Source: Hansfordia pulvinata
Taxonomy: Eukaryota > Ascomycota > Sordariomycetes > Xylariales
Direction of reading: 5' to 3'
Assembly: GCA_006538405.1 (NCBI GenBank)
Contig: BJKQ01000026.1
Coordinates: 1 to 64,000, forward strand
Length of the DNA stretch: 64,000 bases
Positions 39,863 to 51,995 of the stretch are shown piece by piece. The notes beneath the pieces are model-generated. The model was not told the DNA's origin, made no database searches, and worked only from the letters and a program-made list of their open reading frames with translations. How positions within the stretch are numbered: the stretch's first letter is position 1; every line of letters starts with the position of its first letter. A program made the translations under genes and the position numbers.

Positions 39863-42515
39863 CTTTATTACGGTCTTCTATATCTGTCCGCGTAAGCTGT
39901 TTGTCATCGGACTGAGTGGTGCTTATCTCGCAATCTCGTCCAAACAGCATGGGCCGTTGGTCGACCGTCTTACTCGCTCGTCGTCCGATCACCGAGTTTG
40001 CCGTGGTCGTCGGCGTGTTCAGGTCGCTTCGACTTATGGCCCTGTTGCGCGGCGCTGCTGCCACGGGTCCGCCCCGGCCCACTCCGCCGGGGTCGGGCTT
40101 TTAGACCGGGTCGGACCCTTTAAGCGAGACGTGGACATTGCAGTTGGCTTAATGATCTTAAGTTGACGGACGACGGCGAGAACCAGACCCGCTCGATCGA
40201 AGAGCTTATCGCGGATATAATTGAGAAGTTCCCCTCGCTTAAGCCTTAGGCTTGCTTTGACAGCTCGTGCGAGCTATTTCTTATTTGAGCGGGCGTACAG
40301 GCAGAGGCAGGAATTCTTCGAGGACGAGGGTCCTCGCAGGGCTTTGCACGGCGTATACGTGCGAGTGCGCTAGGGGACAGAGCAGCAGACGACCTTGAAA
40401 GAGCCGATTTACACAATCACAGACCTGCTCGAAGGGAGCCCATAGGCTGTTCGCGTTGGATAGCTCGTACCCAGAGGAGGGGTCTACTTAAGGGTTACCA
40501 AGGGGTGGGTAACTAGATTCATTTGGTAGGACGTCCATTTCGCCCGACCGCTTCCTCCACCATGCTGGTAATCTTGGTGATGTACTCCGTGCCTCGCACC
40601 GGACTCGTCTCTTCTTGAAAGAGAAATTTGCAAATGCTGGCCAGCGGATTCTGAATGCTGTATACACATGGAGGCCCGGTTTCATCGATAACCAAACAAT
40701 CTCGCCCCTCTCTCGTGGGCCTCGGCGCTGCGGGTAATCTCACCGCAGAGTTAACTGGCGTGTGAACTGTATCTCTAAATCTTACCTCATGGTGCGCACG
40801 TAAGTGTGTGTCTTCACTCCCCCATGTCGACGGATGTTCAGGACGGCAGCAGAGTTTGCCATTGTCTTCTACCGCCGGGACGGGTTACGCGTAAGTACTT
40901 TGCTGGGCATTCTGGACGAGCGCGTCCACTGATGAGGACAGGGGGGGAAGGGTTTTTAGCTGGCTTGAGTGCCATTCTTTAAGCTCGGCACCCAGACGTA
41001 ATGAGCAAGCCACCCTCCGGCCCTGGGAGCTGACACGCAGGAGGCGGCGTGTTCAAGTATTTACACGGGTAGGACACTCGTCGCGCGCTTAAAGCACGAC
41101 CCCAGACGACGCCTGCAGGACTGGCCGATGAGCAGCAACTGAGTGCTTCGCGATGGCAAGACCGTAGAAATACGTACCACCGGCAACAGCAGCACCTCAT
41201 TGAGGGTTGGTGATATCTGTGTTTTGCATCCATCGCTGCAGCTGCCGCGGTGTGAGAGGGTCTAGTTGCTCGACTCTCCCCAGCTTGCCCTTACACAAGT
41301 GTACCTGACGGCGGCGCTTGCTGAGACCAATGAAGATCTGGCGGGTGCCGGTGGCGACTCACACCTGGTCACCCGCTATGGCGGCTTAAATGGCAAGAAC
41401 GGCACGGGTGCCGGCCCCCTTTACTTCTGTTTCTTATATTATATCTAAGAGGAGCCATAGCGTGGAATCACTAAGGATCAAACCCGCGGACATCCACTTG
41501 TTACAGGAAGCTTGCATAAAGTCAGACTACGATAGCTCTCCGTTCTCAACGCTAAGCACTAAGGTGGGAGCTGTTTCGTTAACGTTGGATGATGGATGGG
41601 AGGGAACGTCGTCTCGTACTGGGCCCGTAGTATTCCGTCCAGGCGCTGGGTCCCATCGCATCCAAGGTCGCCAAGTTTGTCCAGGCCCGAGCATGGGAAG
41701 CAGAGCCCGTCAGACGACCTTGACACCTTGACCTTTGATACCCAGGGACACTTCAGAACCACCTATCCGAATGGATCACACTTCATTGCCATTCCTGCTC
41801 CCGTGCCCATTGCCGGTCCACGACCTCAGTCTTGTTAGCTGGAGCTGCACCACCTATGAAACCTCGGACACTATAAGCCTCGCCCACTCATACTGTCAGG
41901 CGAGACCAGCAACGTCTTAAGCAACGCCAGAGACATAAGACGCCCTTAACGAAGGAGACTTAACCAATTCACACGTAAAGTCGGCCGCGAGGGCGGGCAG
42001 AGCTGGCCCGCAGGCTGCAGCCATCATCTTCGTTAAGCGCCGCCTTTTGCGCTTCTCCCCCGATTCATCTTCCTGCGCCACCATGGCTTATCGATCGCCG
42101 ACTCCGATGCCATATCGACGGCAACGGCCTTTGCCTTTTAAGCTCGGATAAGGGTCACTGCTGCTCGCCAGCTACGCCTTTGCCCTACTGGCACTTGCAT
42201 GCGTCCGGGATATCCTTCCACGCACGTCTCTTGGCTTTACATCGCTTGCTAACGTTGACTGCTGATAGACACGGCGGCACCGGCATTAAATCGTGACAAA
42301 GCACTGATCTCAAGGGACCCACCCGCGTCCTTGTGAGGCGCCCCTCCGAAGCCACTAGGCCGCCGAGGGTCGGCTGGTATAAGCTGGATGGGCTCCCGTC
42401 TGGATCCCATCGACTTCAGGCGCAACTCTGCGAGTAGACTTGATAGGCACTTGGCTATGTGGGCGGTCTGTTCCCCTGGGTAGGAAACTGTAAAAGTGAT
42501 AAGCCTGACCAGCTA

Positions 42516-42535
42516 GGTAGGCAGGCAGGCAGGCT
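42516..42535. repeat. GGCA/GGTA tetranucleotide run
   Basis: Five tetranucleotide units (GGTA then GGCA repeated) occur in tandem, a simple microsatellite. Confidence 0.75.
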
Positions 42536-43120
42536 CTGGACTCCTTTCGTTCTAGACAGGCGCCCTATTCTGCCCGTTTGGACTCTGATTGCAGAGCTGC
42601 ACCTGCGCGACTCTGTTGCCCTTATGAGGGGCTCCCCATGTCGGTGTAGCAAGGTACACCCGCCGCCATGTTTGAAATGGCAATTTGACTGGTTCACACA
42701 AAGCACGGGCAAGACACGGCCGGACTAGGGGACTTTCGATTTTTCAACATCAAGACCACTGCTGCTTACCCACCAATTGCTGTCTACTTCTGTCCTGTCC
42801 TCATCTTTGGCGACGGGAGTGGGATAGCGCAAATGGCCCTGCGGCCAGGACGACCTGGGGGACATCTTCTGCCCTCTGTCACTTCTTCTCCTCTGCACCA
42901 CCTTTTTCTTATCACCGGGCAGCCCTGAGCCATAGCCTGTGTCAGTCCAGATCACAGGGTGCCGGCAGCTGGGCAGCACCGCCGAGGTGGTACCAGGATA
43001 GGTCCTGCATAGCTCTGGGAGAACAGACATGGTGCATACAAGCAGCTTGCTTGAGCTAGGATGGATCATGCATAAATGCCAGCGGCTAGGCTGCGGTCTT
43101 GGAATGACCCCTTTATTTAA

Positions 43121-43571
43121 GCCTTAAGGGGGCAGGATTCAGGGCCGAAGCTGGTGGTTACGTGGGTTGTTTACTTGATCACTTTGCGAATGGGCATCAA
43201 CCCGGCTTTAGCTACTATCGGCCAGTACACTACCTATGTTAACCCATTCTGGTTGGCTATGACTAACACGATCCGTGCTGGCTAGCATAGACCTGACCTA
43301 TATGCGCAATGCATACCAGCTTGTCATTGATGGTCTGCAACCAATGCATGGCCAAGCTTCATAAAGTTGACAATTATTAAACGAATCGTGATGATCGAGA
43401 CGTGGAAATCATGCTGCGCGAGCACGTGCCGATGGAAGAAGCCTTCGACCATGTTGTGGTGGCCTGGTCGACTTCGAGACGAACTGGCCGTCCCGGCCGC
43501 CCTATCGGCCAGATTTTCTTAAGTTGTTAAAGGAGTGTTATTTCGTGGCAACGGTTGTCTGCCGCCAATGA
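43121..43571 (+). pseudogene. Relic of an unidentified protein-coding gene, broken by frame changes
   Basis: Four adjoining plus-strand stretches read like one protein in different frames. 43,121-43,285 includes LRMGINPALATIGQYTTYV and NPFWLAMTNTIRAG before a TAG. 43,287-43,364 includes DLTYMRNAYQLVIDGLQPM before a TAA. 43,381-43,467 includes RDVEIMLREHVPMEEAFDHV. 43,468-43,571 includes DFETNWPSRPPYRPDFLKLL and ends in TGA. Codon choice and residue mix look real, unlike surrounding frames. I do not recognise the family. Introns rather than frameshifts could explain some breaks, but no clear splice sites were found. It lies at the right edge of the island, so its other parts may have been lost or mutated. 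Confidence 0.45.
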
Positions 43572-43880
43572 TGAGCTCTTAAAGAAGCCCCCTTAAGGCA
43601 TGTACGGATAGGCTGGCACGGACATAGCCTCTCTTCCGCCACGCCGCGAAGTATATTGCGAAGGGGCCTCGGAGATTATTCGCGGAAGATTTGATAGTGA
43701 TTACAGCCTCCTTAGCATCGCTTTACGTTTGATAACGCCTCGGGTGGTTGCTTAAATAATTGATTCTTAACAAGGCCGATCCGTGTTTAAATTCCAACCA
43801 ACGTGTTCTTACCTTACGCATTTATCGGAGGAGCAGGCTAAGGCGACTGCTGTAATACTATTAAGCTTAAGTAGGTTACC

Positions 43881-45040
43881 GTGTAGAAATTCCGTTTATT
43901 AGTATTAAATGTTAATTAAACCTGTTTAAAGGTTTATAACGGTTAGAAAAAAGTAAAAAGGTTGAGATAAGTATAATAATAAAATTTTAAATAAAAAAAG
44001 AAGGATATAAGAATTAATAATAATACTTAATAATATCTCTTTTAGTCTTTAAGCGGTAAACGTTAAATATATATTATAAAAAGCGCGTAGATTTAAGATT
44101 TTAACGATGATTTTACTTTTATTACACGGGTTCTTTTATAATAATATCGAAGTTAAAACATTAAAGATTTAAATATAATGAAAGGGGTTTAATTATAAAA
44201 CCTTTTAAATCCTTTTAAGCTTATAATTAACCAGGAAAAAATCTAAACATTAATTACAGTTTAAATTTAAATTTAAAAGCTTTTAATAATTATAATAAAG
44301 TATTATAGAAGTTAAACTCTTTCAAGTTTATACTTATAAATAAGTTAAGGAGTTTTTAAGAATTATTAAAAACTCGTATATTATCGTTTTATAACCTATA
44401 AAGAAATAAAAGTTAAAGAAATATGACTTTCGTAATATAAAGGATAATACGGTTACCGTAATAACGTTAATATTTCTTAAGTATTTATAATAAAAGGGCA
44501 GAAAAACGAGCATATTACAATTTATATTAAAAAACTACGTTTTTTAACTCTTTTTATATTAATATTGAAAATAAAATAATAAAAAGTACGATGTATGTGT
44601 AATAAAACCTTATCTTCTCTTTTTATAAATCTTAATTTTATACTTATTATTTATTTATATAAATTAAGAAAATTCCTTTAAAGCAACTTAAAAATGCTAA
44701 ATTTCTTAAATTTTAAATTATATTATATAGATTATAATTATAACTTTATAAAAATATAATTATTACGTAAAGCCTTATTATTAATATTAATATTAAATTA
44801 TAATTATAATTATAAAAAGTATTTTATTTAATTAGTAAAAGCTTTTCTAATACTTAATTAGCTTTTAACGTTATTTTAAAAAGATTTATTTAACGAATAA
44901 TTAATTTAAAGCTAATTTTTTTATATAAAAAACTTATATACTTTAATATATAAAACTTATTACTTTTTATATAAACCTTTTTAATATTTAATTATAATAT
45001 TTTTAATTAGGTTTGTTTTAATATAAAATATAAAGCGCTC
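43881..45040. other. AT-rich block between two GC patches
   Basis: A 1.15-kb AT-rich segment with few CA/TG dinucleotides separates two GC-richer patches, as expected of a RIP-mutated insertion. I could not define convincing terminal repeats or a transposase. A faint resemblance to a pogo-type motif near 44,440-44,500 (frame reading TVTVI) is not enough for a call. Confidence 0.45.
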
Positions 45041-45841
45041 GTTTTTTATCCAGTGATTACTTACCTAAAATAGGTGCGCTATTGCGCGCTGGTGCAGAAA
45101 CATGAAGGCATGCGGCGGGGCAGTTTGTCTGATCACACGCAGGACCTAGATATATATGTACAGCAGTACTAGAACCCCTTGGCCGATAACTCAGGACGTT
45201 GAAGGGGCCTTGTACTCGTACTCCGTATTGCAAGAGGCCTAAGGTATGCAGCGCGCAAAGTCCTTATCCTGTAGGCCATTAGCCACATACGCGTAGCTCT
45301 GCGCGGGCTGCACCCGCCCCTTAAAAGGTACTCGAGACCATAGCGAAGAAGCTGCATCGCGGGGCGACAGTGATAGCAGTGATCTTGAGACGCGCCATTC
45401 ATAGCCAGCTTTACAGTGAAGGCGGGCGGGTGCGTGTTGCAAGCCTAAAAGACCTGCACATAAAGGCGCCTAAAGCACTGCGAGTGTGGCAGCATGCTGG
45501 CTGGAAGTGCGCTAAAGGCATGTCCCCTTAAATCTTGCTTTATAATGATTTATTAATAGGAGAGTTATGCTGCAAGTATCGTAAGGGTGGATGCAGAGGG
45601 GATGGCCTGCGGCGTGTGATGTGGTGGACAAGCGAAGGCGTGTCGGCGCGTCGGCGCGTCTTAGACACGGCTAGGACACGCTAACCAACCAGACTTTCTC
45701 AGGGCTGCCCACACCGCCGCCTCTTACCGAATTTGGCCGCTGCTCTCGGCCTGACGTGCACAGTGAACGCTGGGAATGACCGGCTTCAGCACTGTCGCCA
45801 GGACGTGGACGCTGCTTACGTCTTGCAATCGTTATAACGTA
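45041..45841. other. Small GC-rich patch, no recognised gene
   Basis: About 0.8 kb of GC-rich DNA with normal CA/TG content that looks unmutated by RIP. Short frames exist (for example 45,169-45,402 minus, and a plus-strand stretch ending SDSSDLETRHS at about 45,401) but none is identifiable. The sequence GTCGGCGC is directly repeated near 45,640-45,660. Its right end is the TA dinucleotide into which the Tc1-like element inserted. Confidence 0.5.
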
Positions 45842-47228
45842 CAGTGGGAAGGCAAAAAAATCGACCCCGTTAACTTAAAACGCGTAAAACGCGTAACGCG
45901 TTTACCCCTTCTCCCTTTTTTAACCCTCCCTTTTATTAACTTCTTATACTTTAAAAATTATAAAAGTATATATAACACCTTATAAAGGTAACCGGATTAT
46001 AAGGTTAATTTAATTTAATTTAAGTATCTTTATAATAATTAAAGTAAAAGGCATTTCATTATGTACTTATAAAGGGATTTAAAAAAGATATTTAACTTAA
46101 GATTATAAGGTCTTTTTATTAAGCCGTAATAAGCCACACATTTTATTAAAATAACTAAAAAGACTTTTACTTTATTTTATAGCTTTTAATTTATTTTACT
46201 CTTTATTTTAACTTAAAAAAAGAGTGATTTAAATGCTTTTATAAGAGTAATTAAAAGGTTTCTTGAAAATAAAGGCATTTAACACCACCTTGCTTTTATT
46301 AAGCCATTTTTATTTAAGTATTATATAAAACTTAAGTATAAATAAGCTTTAAAGTATTAATATAAGTTAATATATTATTAAAGATTTATTTTATAAATTA
46401 ATAAAGTCTTTATAAAAAGTGATTAAAGTAAAAGAAAAATATAAGGTTTTAAACTTATAAGTAAGTTTTACCCTTTAACTTTATACTTTTATATCTTAAT
46501 TAATTATTAATTAATTACCTTTAAATTAAGCTTAATGTTTATAAAAAAGGAATACATTTAACTTAAGTATAAAAGAACACGTTATTTCAAGATGTTTTAA
46601 AGTGGAATTAGCTTTAAAAAGAGGATTAACCTTAAAGTTTATTATAAAGACTTAAAGTTAAAAAAAAGGGTATAATAAGTTAAGTTTATATAAAATTATT
46701 AAATAAAGTATTATTAAAGATTCTTAAGTTAAAGATAATCTTTATATATAATAATACTCTTATTTATAAGGCTATTATTATTTAAGAATTCTTAAAAAAG
46801 TTAAGGTTTTTTATATTAAATTAACCTTTATATTCCCTTAATTTTAACCTTATTAAAAACATATAAATATAAATAAAAAATAAAGTTTATAAGAAGTATT
46901 ATAACCTTAAAAAGCTAAAGATCAATATGTATATTATTAATAAGTTAATTAAAGCTATATAAGAAGTGTGAAAGGATGTTCTTAAAGACTTAATTAATAG
47001 CTTAATAAATAATATACTTAAAAGAATTATAATTATAATAAAGGTTAAAGAATAATATATGAAATATTAAAAATATAAGCATATAAATTAAGCATTTTTC
47101 TTTTTCTTATGTATTTATCTTACTTTTTCCTTATTAAACTGATCTATATATAAGTGGTTAAAATTAAAGAGTGGATTTTAATAAACTTAGAATTTTAAGG
47201 TAAGGTCGATTTTTTTATCCACTTATTA
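45842..47228 (+). mobile_element. Tc1-like (DD34E) DNA transposon, RIP-degraded
   Basis: A 1,387-bp element is bounded by TA on each side (45,840-45,841 and 47,229-47,230). The left terminus CAGTGGGAAGGC is followed by AAAAAAATCGACC. The right terminus, read inward, is TAATAAGTGGAT followed by the same AAAAAAATCGACC. Several terminal differences are C/T or G/A. A plus-strand transposase relic lies inside. Size, termini, TA duplication and the encoded motifs all fit the Tc1/mariner superfamily. Confidence 0.88.
46000..47070 (+). pseudogene. Tc1-like transposase relic
   Basis: The product would be a DDE transposase that cuts and pastes the flanking element. The C-terminal half is readable from about 46,740. 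IYNNTLIYKA corresponds to the conserved second-aspartate motif (D to N, A to T, P to L and H to Y all fit C-to-T or G-to-A changes). It is followed by PLYSLNFNLIKN, the mutated SPDLNPIEN motif. Thirty-four residues separate the altered second Asp from the altered Glu (now Lys), the DD34E spacing of Tc1 elements. The frame then runs through LIKAI and KDVLKDLINSLINNILKR to a stop at 47,068-47,070. Many TAA codons interrupt it. The N-terminal DNA-binding half is too mutated to place, so the start is approximate. Confidence 0.82.
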
Positions 47229-47230
47229 TA

Positions 47231-47718
47231 TACCTCCGTTTATTATTCCGACTTAAATCCCGTTTTATACTGAATCTTATTACTTAACGCTTATTACCCG
47301 TATTTAAGCTATTTACTTATTATTTATACTTTACTTAAATTAAGAGTTTTAATAACATCTTTTAAATTATATGATTTATTAATAAAAATAAGTATAAAAA
47401 GATAATAAGATTTTTAATAGTATTTCAGCTTTATATTATAAGGTGAAAATATCTTATTACTTAAGGCCTTAAAATATTCGAGTTATTATTACGTATTACG
47501 TATTATAATAAACGATCTTTTACCGTAAAAGTACGTTAAGATACCGGCGTTAACGTTAAAAATTAAAGCTACACTTATTTTATTAATGATTTCGATTATA
47601 TAAATTATTTTAAAGATATATAAAGACTTAATATATAATATGTTAAGTTAAAGAGAACACCACCTTACTTAAAGATATCCGTTTTAATTATAAAGCCTTC
47701 CTTATATAATGTACGCGG
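47231..47718. other. AT-rich DNA between the Tc1-like element and the outer gypsy LTR
   Basis: About 0.5 kb of RIP-like AT-rich sequence with no recognisable frame or boundary. It ends in CGCGG (47,714-47,718), the candidate target duplication of the outer retrotransposon. Confidence 0.5.
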
Positions 47719-48260
47719 GTATAACGACCTAAATTCTTCTTCAAAAAATATAAAGTTAGTTTAAGGGTTTATATTTTAAAAGAACACTTAAAAGGTCGTT
47801 TATCGGTAAATAATAAGCAATTAATTAATAATAAGTAATCGGAAGTATTAAATAAGTGGTAAATTATCGTTAAGAGGTTACTCTTATTTAAGAATAACTT
47901 AAATACTTAAATTAATTATTAAAGTAATAAATAATTAAATATATAAAAACCTTTTATTCTTATATATCCTTTATTCCCTTATTAATACCGTGTCCCGGAT
48001 TACATTCCTTAAGGTAATCTTTATTTTACTTATAACCTTTTTTATAAGCGTTACCTTAATTATAATAATTATAATAAGCGTGCGGATTACTTATTATCTT
48101 AATAATAATCTTAATTATATAATCTTATCTTATATTTCCACTTTTCCTTATATATATAATTAATTTAATATTATTTTACGCGATTATTAATTTATAAGTC
48201 TTTTATTTATATTAATATAGCTTATTTTACCGGCTTAATAATTAAGTTCGTAATATTATA
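47719..48260 (-). repeat. 3' LTR of the outer gypsy element
   Basis: It is closely similar over its whole length to 63,153-63,674. Shared landmarks are TTTTAAAAGAACACTTAAAA near the start and TAATTTATAAGTCTTTTA near the end. Differences are mostly C/T and G/A, as RIP would produce. Boundaries are set from where similarity ends and may be off by a few bases. Confidence 0.85.
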
Positions 48261-51200
48261 CCCTTTTTTTTAAGTTATTTATCCTTAATTAATAAATATA
48301 AAAGAGTACGTATACCTTATTATAAGCGTGACCTTTATACCTTTATTTATCTTTTTTATTTTTCTTATTTTTATTAATTATATTAAGTTTATTTTAACCT
48401 TCCGCGCGATTTATTATTATTAAGCGTTAACATTTATCGGAATTTATTACGCTTAACGGTGTGGTTATAAATATACCATGTTTTTATTATTTTAAAAATA
48501 AAAAGTTAAGTTCTTATTATATCTTTAAAAGTAAGAGTTATTATTAAAAATATCTTTATTATAAGCGTTTTTATAATAATATTTTAATAATATTATCTTT
48601 TAAATAAGTTATAACTTAATAACGTAAGCTTAAGATTAAAGAAAAAGAGGCGAGTAATAAACTTTTATTTTTATATATTTAATTAATAAAGCTTTAATCT
48701 TAATTAATATTAATTATTAATCGGTTAAGCTATATTTAAAAGATAAAATTTTAAGTAAAAAAGAAGGGTTTAAATCTTTTTATTTATAAAATAATAAAGT
48801 TAAATAAAAAGGATAATATACTCTTTATTTTAAATACTTATAAACGGTGTTTAATTAATAACTTATAATATATCGGAGTTTTTAACGATATAAATTAATT
48901 AACGTTTAAGTTAAGTTTTAATTTTTCCTTTATAAACTTCCTTATTTTATTTAAGGAGCCGCCGGTCTTTACCGGTAATATTATTTTAATAATTAAGGAT
49001 AATTTAAGTAATTCTTAAGTTTTTAAGTGTTTTTTAATAATAAGTAACCTTTTTATTATATTAAATACTTTATTATAAATCTTTATTAATATAAATTTAA
49101 TATCTTTTTAACTTTAAATTTTTAAGTATCGGTATCGGCTTTAATTTCGGTTTTAAGTTATATATTAACCGGTGTTAATTTTAATAATAAAATATAAAAT
49201 ATTAAATGGATTCTTATAATATTAAGTAATAATAATTTATAATTAATTAATAAAATAATCTTATTAATTTTAAATAATCCGATTTTCTTAAAATTTAATT
49301 TATCGTTAAGTCTTTTAATTTAAATATTTTTACGTAATAAATAAACTTTATCTCTTTTTTTAAAGGTCGGCCTTAACGATTAATAATTATTATAATATTA
49401 TTTTATATATTATTAAATTATTATAAGCTTTATATAAAGGTGTTTATAAAGAGTTATAAAATATTTAACTTAAATAACGGTTTTTAAAACGTTATTATTA
49501 ATTATTACTTATCGTGATCTTTATAAGTTAAATTTATAATTTATATAAAAAGGTGATATTTTTATATCTTTATTATTTAAATTATTATATATAAATTTTA
49601 CCTTAAATAAAAAGGATACTTAATTATTTTATTTAAATTTAACGTAATATTATAAATATTGCTTTAATATTTAATTAAGTTATTTTATATAATTATTTAT
49701 TTATAAGTAATATATTATTAATGTCTTATATTATACTTTAAGTTATTATATAAATAATTTTTAAAAGTAAATTATAAAAAGCTTATTTTAATTTATAATA
49801 AGTTCTTTTAATAAATTATATTAATTAAATATGGTTTTATTTATAAGTTATATAATTTATATTACGGTTATGGTTTCCTTAAATAATTAAAACTTTATAA
49901 ACTTAATAAGCTATTTTATATAAATTATAATAATATTATAAACGATTTTAATTATTAAGTTTATAAATAATAATAGCTTTATAATAAAGTTTATTAAAAC
50001 CGATTTTTATATTTTATCTTTAAAAGGTATAAATTAAAGTTCTTTATAAGGCTTATAACGTGTTACTTTAAATAAAATATATATATTATATTCTTTAATT
50101 ACCGTTTTAATTAATCTTTTAAGGTTTAAAAAGTTGTAATCGTATTATATTTATTATATAATTTTTCAAATCTTTTAATAATTATAAAATAAATATTTAT
50201 AAATCGTTATAATAAGTTATTATTATAATAATATAAGTATAAATCGTTTATCGCGAAAAAGTATAACTTTATTAAATTATTTAAAAAGGTTAAACCGCTT
50301 ATTATTTAATAATACTTTTAAACGTTATATTTCTTATTATAATTTATAATTAAACTATTTTTTTTAACTTAAATAAGTTAAATTTATTATATTAAAATTA
50401 AGTTTTTATCTTTATTTTACTTTAAAATAATTTATAATTTTATTATTAAATTTATTATAAAGTGGTTAAATCGCTTATTAAAAGCGTCGGCTTTAACGTT
50501 CTTTTTACCTTTATAATATTCGATCTTAAAGTTAAACTTTAAAAGGATCTTTATTTATTAAATTTATCGTTTATTAAAAACCTTATTCTTTATAAAAGTT
50601 ATAAGATTCTTATAATTTATATAAACGGTTATTAAAGTAAGGGTATTACTTAAGTAATATCTTTATTCTTTAAATACTTTAATAATAATTATAAGCTCTT
50701 TATTATATACCGTATAATTAAGCTTTAATTTATTAAACTTTTTTAAAAAGTAAGCTATTAAATATAACTTACTTATTTCGTTTTATTATTTAAGTTATCC
50801 TTTTATAATAAAGTCGTTAACATCGGTCTTAACTTTTATAAGTTTATTAAGGTTAATTATAATTATAACAGGTTCCTTTAAAATTACTTTTTTAAAAGTG
50901 TTAAATAAGGTTTAAAGTTCCTTATTTTATTTAAAAGGTTTATCCTTTTTAATTATATTAATTAAAGGCTTAATATACTTATTAAATCCTTTAATAAATC
51001 AATAAAAGTTTATAAATCTTAAGAATCTTTTAATATCGTGGATACTTTTAAGAACGGGCCATTCTTGGATAGCTTATATTTTACTTTATCATATTAATAC
51101 CTTTTTTAATTAAGTCGTGTACCTTATAAAGTCGATTTTCGTTTAATAAAATTAACTTTTCTTTAAGTTAATATAAAGGTTAATATCTTAAAGAGCTTAA

Positions 51201-51787
51201 AAGACTTACTTTATATAACTTATATAATTTACTTTATTTTTAAAGTAAATAAGAATATCGTTAAAGTATATTATTATAAAGACATTATAAAAAGGCTTAA
51301 AGACGGTGTCGATCATGCTTTAAAAATTAATTAAAGTATTTATAAGTTTAAAAAGTATTATTAAATATTTAAAGTATCTTTTTAATATTTAAAACATTAT
51401 TTTTTACTTATCTTTTATAAGGATCTTAATAAGGTGATAAGCGTTAAATAAATTTATTATAATAAAGATCTTAACTTTATAAAAAAGGTCCTTTAACACC
51501 TTAATTAAAGATAATAAATACCGATTTTTAATAATAATATTATTAAGTTATTAATAATTAACGTATATCCTTTAAGATTTATCCTTTTTAAGTATAAATA
51601 AAATAAGGTAATTAATTAATAACGTGAATAACTTAATATACCTTTTATTTAAATTTTATTATAACTTTTTTTTAACTTTACACGTTATATTAAATTTAAT
51701 AAATAAACGGGTTTAAATATCGGTTAAGCTTTATTTTTAAGTAATATCGCGTAATTATAATTTAAATATAATAATAAGTTATCTTTT
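48261..51787 (-). pseudogene. pol: Outer gypsy pol relic: RT, RNase H, integrase, chromodomain
   Basis: Read on the minus strand, RT is recognisable at about 51,540-51,200 (KIFIIINLFNAYHLIKI, then YFNDILIY at 51,280-51,250 for the catalytic YLDD segment). The RT connection reads IHDIKRFLRFINFY and FIKGFNKYIKPL at about 51,045-50,945. Downstream, RPTFKKRDKVYLLRKNI at about 49,370-49,310 matches the GPY/F-type C-terminus of chromovirus integrases. KFKVKKILNLY at about 49,120 begins the chromodomain, which runs to about 48,960. Tryptophan, glutamine and arginine codons are largely replaced by stops. The integrase core and RNase H lie between but were not resolved. The last 0.7 kb before the LTR is noncoding. 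Confidence 0.85.
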
Positions 51788-51995
51788 TATAATAGCACGG
51801 CGTATATACGTTAAGTATAATTAAAAGAAAGGATAATATAATCGTAAAGTAAGATTAATTCTTACTTTATAAAGGTAAACGGGCGTAGCTTATATATATA
51901 TATATACGGGAAAGGAAATCGGATTAAAGTTAAGGCATTATCGGCACAGCCATATATAAGTGGCTTTAACCATATTACATTATAACGCCGTAATA
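51788..51995 (-). repeat. 3' LTR of the inner gypsy element
   Basis: It is the same length (208 bp) as the right LTR and collinear with it. Shared landmarks are GTATATACGTTAAGT, TAAGATTAATTCTTACTTTA, GGCATTATC and CATTATAACGCCGT. The differences I compared are essentially all transitions. A simple TA run is present near 51,888-51,903. Confidence 0.92.

Larger units (their letters stand above)
29351..43880. other. GC-balanced island without an intact gene
   Basis: Roughly 14.5 kb of mixed-composition DNA, with normal CA/TG content by eye, sits between two AT-rich arms. The longest uninterrupted frames are about 150 codons (32,537-32,995 minus; 38,833-39,243 plus) and neither resembles a protein family I know. 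Frames overlap on both strands as expected by chance in GC-richer DNA. Donor-like GTAAGT/GTGAGT sites exist (for example 35,869, 40,801, 40,892), but I could not link exons into a convincing gene. Short protein-like stretches ending in stops, such as DTRAETALESAGAPVLAQAA at about 37,990-38,092, suggest decayed genes. No tRNA or 5S gene was seen. Confidence 0.6.

Noticed and set aside
44400..44520. Possible pogo/Fot1 transposase motif
   Set aside because: Only a five-residue resemblance (TVTVI). No catalytic triad could be followed, and the candidate terminal repeats matched at only about half of positions.
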